This document shows, in pieces, positions 44,131-52,859 of a DNA stretch of 64,000 nt. The translations under genes were made by a program, and so were the position numbers. Position 1 is the first letter of the stretch, and each line of letters starts with the position of its first letter. This stretch comes from Bacillota bacterium (lineage in GTDB: Bacteria; Bacillota; Clostridia; Christensenellales; Aristaeellaceae). The notes below the pieces were generated by a model. It searched no databases. It was not told the origin of the DNA and saw nothing but the letters and a program-made list of their open reading frames with translations. The DNA is taken from the NCBI GenBank assembly GCA_023444095.1, contig JAEZRP010000013.1, forward strand, positions 1 to 64,000, given 5' to 3'.

Positions 44131-45587
44131 TCGTCCGTTCCTCCCATGATGAGCGCCCGCTTGCGCGAGACCATCTCGTCCACCCGCGCGACGTACGCCT
44201 CGATGTTCTTGACGTTCGGCGCGCGCTCGATCCTCAGCCGACGGTCGAAAATCCACTTCGTGATCGCCCCCGCGCCCAGCGCCAGGACGCTCGCCGTCTC
44301 CTCCATGTTTCCGATATTGTAGAGGCAGGCAAATCCCGGCTTCGCGTAGCCGACGTTTTCGAGATTCCCCGCCATGTACTTCTGGCGGTAGATGTAGTAT
44401 GGCCGGTTGCCCAGCGCGGTCAATCTTTCCCGCGCGAGATCGATCATCCTGCCCGCTTCCCTCTCGTCTGCGCGCGCGTGCCCGCCCTCGCTCACATGCA
44501 GCTCCTCGTGAAGCTTGCTCGAACGCTTGATCGCAAGCGCGTGCACCGTGACGGATTCGGGATCGAGGGCCATAACCCTGTCGAGCGTGCGCGAGAAATC
44601 ATCGATCGTCTCGCCCGGAAGCCCCGCGATCACGTCCATGTTGATGTCGGAAAAGCCCGCTTCGCGCGCGAGCCGGAACGCCCGCTCCGTGTCCGCGCCC
44701 GTGTGCGCCCGCCCGATCCTTTCGAGCGTCTCGTCCGAAAACGTTTGCGGGTTGACGGAGATCCGCGTGACGCCGAGTGCCTTCATCATGGTAAGCTTGT
44801 CCCGGTCGATGGTGTCGGGACGCCCGGCCTCCACCGTCCACTCGAGCGCGCCGGGAAACGACGCCATGGCGGACTTGAGAATCCGTTCGAGGTCGCCGCA
44901 CGGGATGGCGGTCGGGGTGCCGCCGCCGACGTACGCCGCACGCACGGTCATGTTATTCTCCCGCATCATGGCGCCACAGGCGTCGATCTCGCGAAGCAGC
45001 GCCTCGACGTACGGCGCGACGAGCTTCCCGTCGCCGATCTCGCCGGAGGAAAAGGAACAGTAGGCGCAACGCGTTTTGCAGAACGGGATCCCGATGTAGA
45101 GATCAAACTTCCCTTCCGGCACGTCCCGAAGTCCCGCCTGCGCGGCGGCGATTTCGCCGAGCAGCTTCGCGCGGTCCGCAGACACGTCGTACTCGGCCAT
45201 CACCGCCCGAACCGCGCCCTCCGGGGAAGCGCCTCTTTCCATGGCCTCGTAGAGAAGCCGCGTGGGCCGGATGCCCGTGAGCGAGCCCCACGGCGGCTGG
45301 ATGCCTGTCATCTGCTTCAGGAGCAGGTAAAGCCCCGTCTTAGCCGCGCGCTTTCGGAGCCGCTTGAACTCGACGGGGTCCACAGCGTCGATCCGCGCGT
45401 GCCAGACAGTCGTCCGCTCTCCGCACGACCAAAGATCGAAGAATTCGCCGCCGCCCTCCGCGCCCTCGTGAACGATCACCGTCTCGCCCTCGTCGGGACT
45501 GATTTTGACGTCGCCCCAGAAGACGCGGATCACGTCGCAGAGGTCATTGTAGAACGCCGTCAGCGGCGTCACGAGCCTCACCGTCAC
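44127..45587 (-). CDS. hemZ: HemZ-type radical SAM coproporphyrinogen dehydrogenase-like protein
   Basis: 486 residues. A unique N-terminal region (about 1-160) precedes a radical SAM barrel with C-K-T-R-C-A-Y-C (C-x3-C-x2-C), the GGGTPT SAM motif and the HemN-type C-terminal block. HemZ-type proteins are annotated as oxygen-independent coproporphyrinogen III oxidases, but heme-chaperone activity (HemW-like) is also possible. The GTG start at 45587 overlaps the upstream stop and has GGAGG eight bases away. Its place after relA-dtd-hydrolase matches other Clostridia. No other heme genes are in the window. Confidence 0.88.
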   Translation of the reverse strand: MTVRLVTPLTAFYNDLCDVIRVFWGDVKISPDEGETVIVHEGAEGGGEFFDLWSCGERTTVWHARIDAVDPVEFKRLRKRAAKTGLYLLLKQMTGIQPPWGSLTGIRPTRLLYEAMERGASPEGAVRAVMAEYDVSADRAKLLGEIAAAQAGLRDVPEGKFDLYIGIPFCKTRCAYCSFSSGEIGDGKLVAPYVEALLREIDACGAMMRENNMTVRAAYVGGGTPTAIPCGDLERILKSAMASFPGALEWTVEAGRPDTIDRDKLTMMKALGVTRISVNPQTFSDETLERIGRAHTGADTERAFRLAREAGFSDINMDVIAGLPGETIDDFSRTLDRVMALDPESVTVHALAIKRSSKLHEELHVSEGGHARADEREAGRMIDLARERLTALGNRPYYIYRQKYMAGNLENVGYAKPGFACLYNIGNMEETASVLALGAGAITKWIFDRRLRIERAPNVKNIEAYVARVDEMVSRKRALIMGGTDE

Positions 45588-46165
45588 CAGCCGTACCTCC
45601 CCCGCTCCTCGCCGATGGTGGTCCCTTCCCCGTGCCCGGGCAGGACAGCCGTCTCCTCGGGCAACCTGAACAGCGCGCGAACGGACGAGATCATTTTCGA
45701 CATGCTCCCGCCCGCAAGATCGGTGCGTCCGAAGCCCGCGCGAAAGAGCGTGTCGCCGCTAAAGAGGTTCCCCGCCGCCGCGTCGTAGAGGCAGACAGAG
45801 CCCGGCGTGTGGCCGGGCGTTTCGATCACCCGGAAGCCCTCGAACGCGTCGCCGTATGTACGGTATTGAAGCGCCGTCGGCATGGGGAGCGTCGCCGCTG
45901 CGGGGTCATACATCGAAAGCGCCGCGTCCGAAAGCATTGCTGCATCCGCCGCGTGGAGGTACACCTCCGCGCCGAACTCCCGTTGCAGCGCCTCCGCCGC
46001 GAGCATGTGGTCGAAGTGTCCGTGCGTCAGAAGGATCGCGCGCGGCTTTTTCACCGCCGCCCTGAGCGCCGCGAGGTCGTCGCCCGGGTCGATCACGATA
46101 TCGCCGTTTACCACGTACGCGTTTTCCCGATACGCGCCGCACACGACGCGCTGGATTTCAAGCAT
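45584..46165 (-). CDS. Metallo-beta-lactamase-fold hydrolase (glyoxalase II-like)
   Basis: 193 residues. T-H-G-H-F-D-H zinc motif (about 48-54), ETPGHTPGSV (about 114-123) and FSGDTLF with the bridging Asp (about 134-140), then PGHG near the end, define a glyoxalase II-like hydrolase acting on thioesters or similar. The substrate is unknown. It is a standard neighbour of dtd and hemZ in clostridial operons and overlaps the hemZ start by 4 bp. Confidence 0.9.
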   Translation of the reverse strand: MLEIQRVVCGAYRENAYVVNGDIVIDPGDDLAALRAAVKKPRAILLTHGHFDHMLAAEALQREFGAEVYLHAADAAMLSDAALSMYDPAAATLPMPTALQYRTYGDAFEGFRVIETPGHTPGSVCLYDAAAGNLFSGDTLFRAGFGRTDLAGGSMSKMISSVRALFRLPEETAVLPGHGEGTTIGEERGRYGW

Positions 46166-46209
46166 TTCGATCTCCCATTTTCATCCATGTCCTTCGACAA
46201 GGGCGATAT

Positions 46210-46659
46210 TTAGAATGTCCTTTTGCTGTCGAGAAGGATGGTGACCGGCCCGTCGTTTTCGAGGAGCACCTTCATGTGCGTCCGGAAGCGTCCGGTTTTG
46301 GTCGAAATTCCTTCTTCGATCAGAAGATCGCGGATTTTTTCCACCATCGGCTCCGCGATTTCAGGCACCGCCGCATGGGAGAAGCTGGGCCTTCTGCCCT
46401 TGCGCGCGTCACCCAGCAGCGTAAACTGCGAGACCAGGAGCACCTCCCCGCCCGTGTCCTTCACCGACAGATTGAGCTTGTCCTCCGCGTCCTCGAAGAT
46501 GCGCATCCCGGCGATTTTCTGCGCGATGAACTTCGTGTCCTCATCCGTGTCGCCTTCCTGCGCGCCGACCAGAACCAGCAGCCCCGCGCCGATTTCACTC
46601 ACGAGCTCGCCCTCCACGGTCACGGAGGCATGGTTTACCTTTTGAATCACGATTCGCAT
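46210..46659 (-). CDS. dtd: D-aminoacyl-tRNA deacylase
   Basis: 149 residues, full length. Removes D-amino acids (and glycine) mischarged on tRNA. The signature SQFTLLGDARKGRRPSF (about 77-93) and the GPVTILLD segment near the C-terminus, equivalent to the Gly-cisPro motif, are present. GAGG precedes the ATG at 46659. It follows relA by 10 bp. Confidence 0.94.
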   Translation of the reverse strand: MRIVIQKVNHASVTVEGELVSEIGAGLLVLVGAQEGDTDEDTKFIAQKIAGMRIFEDAEDKLNLSVKDTGGEVLLVSQFTLLGDARKGRRPSFSHAAVPEIAEPMVEKIRDLLIEEGISTKTGRFRTHMKVLLENDGPVTILLDSKRTF

Positions 46660-46669
46660 TCTTTTCCTC

Positions 46670-48880
46670 TTATTGCGCTACCCGGTAAACCTCGTCGATG
46701 TCCGGCTTGGATTTCAAGTCGCGGATGATCTTGTCGAGCTGCTGGGTATTTTTGATGGTAATGGTCATGTTGATGATGGACATTCCGTTGAGCGTCTTCG
46801 ACGGGTGCGCGGAGATCGCCTGCACGTTCACGTCCACCGACGCGAAGTAGAGCGAGATATCCGCGAGAAGCCCCGAGCGGTTCACGGCGCTGATGCGGAT
46901 GTCCGCGTCGTAGGCGGCGGACGCCTCCTTTTCCCACTCCACCTCGATCAGCCGCTCCTTCTCGACGCCCGCGTCCTGCAGACTCTTGCAGTCCGCCTTG
47001 TGGACAGACACGCCGCGCCCGCGCGTGATGTACCCGGTGATTTTGTCGCCCGGAAGCGGCGTGCAGCAATGGGCAAAGCGCACCAACATGCCGGTTTCTC
47101 CTTTGACGATCACGCCGTTCGAGCTCGAGTAGGACTGCTTTTTTCGATCCTCCGCGTGCTGCTCCACGGTCGGAAGCTTCACCTCGGGGAGCTCGGCCTT
47201 GTGGTCCTTTTTATACTCCTCAATGAAGCGGTTCGCGATCTGGGTTGCGGACATGCCGCCGAAGCCGATGGCGGAGTAGATATCCTCGATGGACGAAAAG
47301 GTGTACCGCTTGAACAGCGCGTCGCAGTACTCGTTTTTGACGAGCTGGGACGGGAGGTAGCCGAGCCTTTTCACCTCGTGCTCGAACATCTCCTTGCCCT
47401 TGAGGATGTTCTCGTCGCGGTTCTCCTTTTTGAGCCACGCGCGGATCTTCGCCTTGGCCTCGCTTGTCTTGACGATGTTCAGCCAGTCGCGGGACGGCCC
47501 GCGCGAGGACGAGGAGGTCATGACCTCGACAAAGTCGCCCGTCGAAAGCGGCGTCGCGAGCGGTACAATCCGCCCGTTTACCTTCGCGCCGATGCAGCGG
47601 TTGCCGACCGCCGAATGGATGCGGTACGCAAAGTCGAGCGGCGTCGCGCCGATGGGCAGCGAGATGACGTCGCCCTTCGGCGTAAAGACGAACACCTCGT
47701 CTGCGAAGAGGTCGAACTTCAGCATTTCGCCGAAGTCGCTGGAATCGCTCGTCTCTTTTTGCCAGTCGAGGATGCGGCGGAGCCACGAAAGCTTCTCGTC
47801 GAGCGCGTCCGCCTGCTTGCCCTCCTTATAGCGCCAATGGGCGGCGATGCCGTATTCGGCGGTCCTGTGCATCTCGGCGGTTCGAATCTGCACCTCGAAG
47901 GGCTTTCCGGCGTTGACGACGGTCGTATGGAGCGACTGGTACATGTTCGCCTTGGGAACCGAAATGTAATCCTTGAACCGGCCCGGCACCTGCGGCCAGA
48001 GCGTGTGAACCACACCCAGGGCGTAGTAGCAGTCCTGTTGGGTATTGACGATGACGCGGATGGCGATCAGGTCGTTGATCTGATCGAAGGTCTTGTTCTG
48101 CGTCTTCATCTTGCGGTAGATGGAGTAAAAGTGCTTGGGTCGACCGTCGATCTCGCACTGGATGCCCGCGAGCCGGAGCTGGGCCTTTAATTGCTGCGTC
48201 ACCTGCGCGATCAGCTTTTCGCGCTCGGCGCGCTTCATGCCCACCTTCTGGACGAGGTCGTAGTAGCCCTGCGGGTCGATGTATCGAAGCGACAGGTCCT
48301 CGAGCTCCCACTTGATGGTGTACACGCCGAGCCGGTGCGCCAGAGGCGCGTAGATGTCGAGCGTCTCGCGCGCGATGGGCAGCTGGCGCTCAAGCTTCTG
48401 GCTCTTAAGCGTCCGCATGTTGTGAAGCCGATCGGCGAGCTTGATGAGAACCACGCGGATGTCCTTCGCCATCGCGAGGAACATCTTTCGAAGCGTCTCG
48501 GCCTGCGCCTCCTCGCGGGAGGTAAAGTCGAGCTGCTTCAATTTCGTCACGCCGTCCACGAGCTGCGCGACCTCCGCGCCGAACTTCTCCGCGATGACCT
48601 GCGCCGTCACACCGTCCACGTCTTCGACGCAGTCGTGGAGAAGGCCCGCCGCGACCGTCGTCCCGTCGAGCATCAGATCGGTAAGGATCACCGCAACCGC
48701 AACCGGATGGATGAAATACGGCTCTCCGGAGAGGCGCTTCTTGTCCGCGTGCGCCCGTTCGGCGTAGTCGTAGGCGCGGCGCACGGGTTCCATATCGTCT
48801 TCCGGGTGATACCTGCGGATTCGCTCGATCAGCTCATCCGCCGAAATATAGGGCAGAATGCCCGGTTCAGGATGATTCAC
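46670..48880 (-). CDS. relA: Bifunctional (p)ppGpp synthetase/hydrolase, Rel
   Basis: 736 residues. HD hydrolase domain with GLLHDCVEDVD (HDxxED) near residues 65-75, so it can degrade (p)ppGpp; synthetase domain (about 225-335), TGS domain (about 390-450, FVFTPKGD), zinc-finger/ZFD region with CCTPLPGD, and a C-terminal ACT domain (about 660-736). It makes the stringent-response alarmone on starved ribosomes. The GTG at 48880 is chosen because GGAGG lies eight bases upstream; the in-frame TTG at 48910 would translate that site. It overlaps recJ by 14 bp. Confidence 0.94.
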   Translation of the reverse strand: MNHPEPGILPYISADELIERIRRYHPEDDMEPVRRAYDYAERAHADKKRLSGEPYFIHPVAVAVILTDLMLDGTTVAAGLLHDCVEDVDGVTAQVIAEKFGAEVAQLVDGVTKLKQLDFTSREEAQAETLRKMFLAMAKDIRVVLIKLADRLHNMRTLKSQKLERQLPIARETLDIYAPLAHRLGVYTIKWELEDLSLRYIDPQGYYDLVQKVGMKRAEREKLIAQVTQQLKAQLRLAGIQCEIDGRPKHFYSIYRKMKTQNKTFDQINDLIAIRVIVNTQQDCYYALGVVHTLWPQVPGRFKDYISVPKANMYQSLHTTVVNAGKPFEVQIRTAEMHRTAEYGIAAHWRYKEGKQADALDEKLSWLRRILDWQKETSDSSDFGEMLKFDLFADEVFVFTPKGDVISLPIGATPLDFAYRIHSAVGNRCIGAKVNGRIVPLATPLSTGDFVEVMTSSSSRGPSRDWLNIVKTSEAKAKIRAWLKKENRDENILKGKEMFEHEVKRLGYLPSQLVKNEYCDALFKRYTFSSIEDIYSAIGFGGMSATQIANRFIEEYKKDHKAELPEVKLPTVEQHAEDRKKQSYSSSNGVIVKGETGMLVRFAHCCTPLPGDKITGYITRGRGVSVHKADCKSLQDAGVEKERLIEVEWEKEASAAYDADIRISAVNRSGLLADISLYFASVDVNVQAISAHPSKTLNGMSIINMTITIKNTQQLDKIIRDLKSKPDIDEVYRVAQ

Positions 48881-51188
48881 GCGCCACACCTCCTTCTTTC
48901 CAATAATCAACAGTTCGGAACGCCGCCGAATCAGCGGGATCGAGCTTTCGGAAAACGCCGGGCGCGAGCCGCCAACCGTCCTCCCTCTCGATGAGGCCCA
49001 TATCGATGAGGATGAGAATTGCCGCGATCGCGCAGGAAACGCCGAGCGCGCACTCGTCCGAGAGCGAGCGGGCCCAGCCTTCGAGAGACAGATTCGCGGA
49101 CGGGCGGGAGAAAAGCCGCTTCATGCCGACGTAGGCGCGCCGGAGCTCCTCGATTCCCGGCAACTCCCGCACCCATGCGGCGCACGGGCACGCGAGCGTC
49201 CAGCCGCCGTCCGGCGCGGGCATCCCCGCGTAGACTATGCGGCGAAAGCCATTTGGGACAGTACCCGCCGGGAGCAGGCACACAGTGTTGAACGCGCGCG
49301 GGTCGTCGGGATACGCGCCGACGAACGCATCAAGCGTTTGAAATGCCTTCGCGCTTTCCGCATCCGCCGCAACGATCAGCGTGCCTTGGGGCGACCGGCC
49401 AAGAAATTCATCCAGCTCAGCGCGCGACAGCGCCCGCGCGGCGTCATGTGAATATGTTCTATTATAGATCATCTCTGTTAAGAATGCCGCCAGAAGCGCG
49501 TCCTCGGAGCCCTTCGCGCGCGCGATAATTTCCTTGCTTCCCGCAGGCATGATTGCCTTCACATCCAGCTCGACCGAGCGCTGCCCGTTAAAATCGTTGA
49601 GAAACGGCGCGTAGAGCACGTCCACTTCCCCCAAAAGCGCGTCCGCGCGCGGCCCTTCCCGAAACGCGATGGCGCGCAGCAAGTTGGTTTTGTCGTTGAG
49701 CCGAAGGCTCAAATGCGCGCCCTCCCGGCCCACGCGCCGCGCCTGTGCGACGCCCGCCTTCGTGCGCAAGACCGGCGCGGGATTGCCCATGCCGGTGGGC
49801 GCGAACTGCTCCGTCAGCGCCACAAACAAGGTTCCCAGCTCGTCAAAGCGCGCGTCCATGTCGTACTCGCTCACCGGTATGTAGAGGGTAGGATCCGCGC
49901 TCCCGCGCAGGAAATCGTCGAGCGCGTCCACGAATCCGGCGATCCTCCCGCGCTCGATGGTGAGCCCCGCGGCCTGCGCGTGCCCGCCGAATTTTACCAT
50001 GTGCTCCCCGACGGCGGAAAGAGCGGCGTGAATGTCGATCCCCGGAATGCTGCGGCACGAGCCGACACCCGTCTCCCCGCTCAATGAAATCAAGATCGTT
50101 GGGAAGTGGAAGCGTTCCACCAGCCGCGCGGCCGCGAGTCCGACCACGCCGCTGTTCCAGTTTTCGCCCGCAAGCACGATCGCGCGGTGATTGATGAAAT
50201 CGAAGTCCTCGAGGCTTTTGAGCGCCTCCGAAGCGATCTCCTCTTCGTACTCCTTCCGCCGCGCGTTCTCGGCGTTCAGCTCGTCCGCGAGCACGCGCGC
50301 CGCTTCTGGATCGGACGCCGTCAGAAGGTCGTATGCCCGCCGCGCGGAGCCGACCCGGCCGGATGCGTTCAGGCGCGGGCCGATCTGGAAACCCAGCATG
50401 CCCGATGTAAACGGCTTCTCATCGAGTCCCGCCGCGCGTCTCAATTCTGTGACACCCAGGCGCGGCCTCGCGTTCATGGCGTCGAGCCCCAGCTTGACGA
50501 TGGCCCTGTTCTCGCCCACGAGGGGAACGACGTCCGCGACGGTCGCGAGCGCCGCCAGGTCGATCCATTCCATCGCGGCCTCCCGCCCGACGAGCGCCTC
50601 GGCGACCTTGAACGCCACCCCCGCGCCGCACAGATTCTTGTTCGGGTAATCCCCGATCTGCGGGTTGACGACAAGGCAGTCCGGCAACTCCGGCCCCGGC
50701 TTGTGGTGATCGGTCACGATCGCGCGCAGGCCCAGCTCCTTCGCCAGCTCCGCGATTGCGACGGATGTGACGCCACAATCGACCGTCAGGAGGACCCGGC
50801 ATCGCTCCGCGATCTCGCGCACCGCGCGCTCATTGAGTCCGTAGCCCTCTTCGTGCCGGGAGGGCAGGTAGGTTTCCGTCCGAGCACCGGCGCGCGCGAG
50901 CGCCATGTGCATGATGGACGCTGCGCTCACTCCGTCCACGTCGTAGTCCCCGTAGATGCAGATTCGCTCTCCCCCGCGCACGGCGGCCTGGAGCGCATCG
51001 GCCGCTTCCACGGCGCCGGGCAGGAGCGCCGGATCGTGGAGCATGTCCGCGCCGGGCCTTAAAAATGCCCGCGCCGCCTCGACGGACGAGATTCCGCGCG
51101 CCAAGAGCAGCCGATACAGCGGCTCCGGCATGCCCTCCGGCCTCTCAAATCCGGCACCCGCCGCTCCGCGCTTCCGGTAAATCCGCAT
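48867..51188 (-). CDS. recJ: Single-strand DNA exonuclease RecJ
   Basis: 773 residues. DHH-family 5'-3' exonuclease in recombination and mismatch repair. Motifs DYDVDG (I), TVDCG (II), VTDHHKPG (III) and the DHHA1 motif GGHAQAAG are intact; an OB domain and a longer C-terminal region typical of Firmicutes RecJ (about 560-773) follow. It lies downstream of secF, separated by an 81-bp gap that holds a palindrome, and overlaps the relA start. Confidence 0.93.
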   Translation of the reverse strand: MRIYRKRGAAGAGFERPEGMPEPLYRLLLARGISSVEAARAFLRPGADMLHDPALLPGAVEAADALQAAVRGGERICIYGDYDVDGVSAASIMHMALARAGARTETYLPSRHEEGYGLNERAVREIAERCRVLLTVDCGVTSVAIAELAKELGLRAIVTDHHKPGPELPDCLVVNPQIGDYPNKNLCGAGVAFKVAEALVGREAAMEWIDLAALATVADVVPLVGENRAIVKLGLDAMNARPRLGVTELRRAAGLDEKPFTSGMLGFQIGPRLNASGRVGSARRAYDLLTASDPEAARVLADELNAENARRKEYEEEIASEALKSLEDFDFINHRAIVLAGENWNSGVVGLAAARLVERFHFPTILISLSGETGVGSCRSIPGIDIHAALSAVGEHMVKFGGHAQAAGLTIERGRIAGFVDALDDFLRGSADPTLYIPVSEYDMDARFDELGTLFVALTEQFAPTGMGNPAPVLRTKAGVAQARRVGREGAHLSLRLNDKTNLLRAIAFREGPRADALLGEVDVLYAPFLNDFNGQRSVELDVKAIMPAGSKEIIARAKGSEDALLAAFLTEMIYNRTYSHDAARALSRAELDEFLGRSPQGTLIVAADAESAKAFQTLDAFVGAYPDDPRAFNTVCLLPAGTVPNGFRRIVYAGMPAPDGGWTLACPCAAWVRELPGIEELRRAYVGMKRLFSRPSANLSLEGWARSLSDECALGVSCAIAAILILIDMGLIEREDGWRLAPGVFRKLDPADSAAFRTVDYWKEGGVARESS

Positions 51189-51215
51189 CTTATCCTCCGT
51201 AAGCCGTGAATAAAC

Positions 51216-51257
51216 GAATTAGGAATCTCGCCGCGCAAGCGGTTCGATTCCTAATTC
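51216..51257. repeat. Palindromic element between secF and recJ
   Basis: A perfect 12-bp inverted repeat (51216-51227 with 51246-51257) encloses a smaller CCGC/GCGG stem with a GCAA tetraloop. It lies inside the operon, between the secF stop and the recJ start. In RNA it would form a stable two-part hairpin, a candidate for partial termination or RNA processing. Confidence 0.7.
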
Positions 51258-51269
51258 TCCGAATCCCTT

Positions 51270-52844
51270 TTAAGCCTTGACGGGATTTTTGCCGCCCTTG
51301 GTCGCCTTTTTCGCGATGATCTTATCCATCCACATCGCCCACACCTGCGAAGCGAGGAGCACCGAGGAGTACACGCCCGCAAGCATGCCCACGATCAGCG
51401 GGAACATGAACTCGCGGATGGCGTCCACGCCAAACGCGTACAGGAACACCAGCGCAATGAGCGTAGTAATCGATGTGTTGATCGTGCGGCTGAGGGTCGC
51501 GCCGACGGCGGTCTCGACGACATCCATCTTCGGCTTCTGCGTGAAGCCCGGCTTCTTCGCGACCTCGCGCACGCGGTCGAAGATGATGATCGTGTTGTTG
51601 ATCGAGTAGCCGACGATGGTCAGAATCGCCGCGATGAACGGGCTGTTCGCCTGGAAAGCCACGCGGAAGAACACCATAAAGGCGTACATGATCAGAACGT
51701 CATGGATGAGCGCGCCCAGCGCCACGACGCCGGAGTAGAAGTCGAAGCGGATCGCGATGTACACCAGCATGCACGCGAAGGCGATCAGGAGCGCCTCCAT
51801 CGCGTTCGTGATGAGGTCGCGCCCGGCGGTCGCGCTGACGTGGTCGATCTGCACGTAGATGAAGTCCGGGTACTTGGCGCGCATTTCAGTCTCGATCATG
51901 TCGCGCACCTTGGTCGTCTGGGTCTCGACGGAGACGAGCAGGCGCAAAGACGTCCCGGTCTCCTCGACCGCGGTTTCTTCGGCGGGCGTCTCGGTCGCCG
52001 CGGCGGTCGGTTCAACCGTCGGTTCCACGGTCGGCTCGGCGGTTGATCCGGCAGCTGCCTCCTCCGTCGCGGCGGGCGTTTCGGTCGCGGCTGCTGCGGC
52101 CTCGGCGGCGGGATCGAAGCGGATGGCCTTCACAGCCTGCACGGAGAAACCGGCGTCCACCAGATAAGCTGTCACCTGATCGGCGATGGCAGCGCTGTCA
52201 AACTCGGTTCCGGTCTCAAACTCGGCGATGAAGCCGCCGGAGTACACGGAATCGTAGTCGTTGTCGTTGATCATGCGGCTGGTGATGCTGCCATAGTCCG
52301 TCTGCGCCGCGTCCGGGAAGATGTTCTTGACGGCGGCATTCAGATTGTCCTCGAGTCCGCTCGTCTCGTCGACGAGCGCGAGCCGAATCTGGAGATCGGT
52401 CAGCTTGTCCTGCGTGATGCCCGACTTATCGGGGTTCAGGATGCCCACGAAGGGTGTCGCGGTCGGCTCGACGGTCGCCTCAACCGTGGCTTCGGCGGTC
52501 GGCTCCGCGGTGGTTTCCGCAGTCGCGGTCGCGTCGGCAGCATCGGTCTCCTCCGCGGAGGCCGTCTCCTTGGCGCCGGTCACTTCCGCGCGCCTTTTGA
52601 GCGAAGCCTCGGTAGGCTCGGTCTTGGTCACCTGATAGTTGGTGTAGCCCGCCTCCGCGAGAATCGCGTATACGTCGTTGACGTCGTAGCTCTCGCCCAC
52701 GGAATAGGTGAGCAGCGAGCCGCCCGTAAAGTCGATGCCAAGGTTGATTCCATAGCCCACGAACTGCAGGATGAGGGCAATCACCACGACCGCGCCAGAA
52801 ATGGCAAGGAAGATACGGGTCTTTCCGGTAAATCTTCTTTTCAT
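51270..52844 (-). CDS. secF: SecF with two low-complexity insertions in its extracytoplasmic domain
   Basis: 524 residues against about 300 in most bacteria. One N-terminal span (about 10-30), the G-I-D-F-T-G-G-S motif (about 36-43), then a large extracytoplasmic region containing two Thr/Ala/Glu/Pro/Val-rich stretches (about 94-131 and 245-297) around a folded part, and five C-terminal spans (about 345-510) with the D-R-V-R-E motif and TLSRTINTS. With SecD it uses the proton gradient to help the Sec translocon. Both low-complexity stretches are encoded by imperfect tandem repeats. AAGGAGG precedes the ATG. It follows secD by 15 bp. Confidence 0.92.
   Translation of the reverse strand: MKRRFTGKTRIFLAISGAVVVIALILQFVGYGINLGIDFTGGSLLTYSVGESYDVNDVYAILAEAGYTNYQVTKTEPTEASLKRRAEVTGAKETASAEETDAADATATAETTAEPTAEATVEATVEPTATPFVGILNPDKSGITQDKLTDLQIRLALVDETSGLEDNLNAAVKNIFPDAAQTDYGSITSRMINDNDYDSVYSGGFIAEFETGTEFDSAAIADQVTAYLVDAGFSVQAVKAIRFDPAAEAAAAATETPAATEEAAAGSTAEPTVEPTVEPTAAATETPAEETAVEETGTSLRLLVSVETQTTKVRDMIETEMRAKYPDFIYVQIDHVSATAGRDLITNAMEALLIAFACMLVYIAIRFDFYSGVVALGALIHDVLIMYAFMVFFRVAFQANSPFIAAILTIVGYSINNTIIIFDRVREVAKKPGFTQKPKMDVVETAVGATLSRTINTSITTLIALVFLYAFGVDAIREFMFPLIVGMLAGVYSSVLLASQVWAMWMDKIIAKKATKGGKNPVKA
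51980..52530 (-). repeat. Degenerate tandem repeats encoding Glu-Pro-Thr-Val-type stretches in secF
   Basis: Around 51985-52105 and 52455-52530 the sequence is built of imperfect 6- and 12-bp units such as GTCGGTTC/GGTCGGCTC on the plus strand, giving P-T-V-E and T-A-E-P repeats. Such tracts are prone to slippage and length change. Confidence 0.65.
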
Positions 52845-52859
52845 CGTCTGTATCCTCCT

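Noticed and set aside
51236..51256. tRNA-like GGTTCGATTCC sequence
   Set aside because: It is one arm of the palindrome at 51216-51257; no acceptor stem, D arm or anticodon arm surrounds it.
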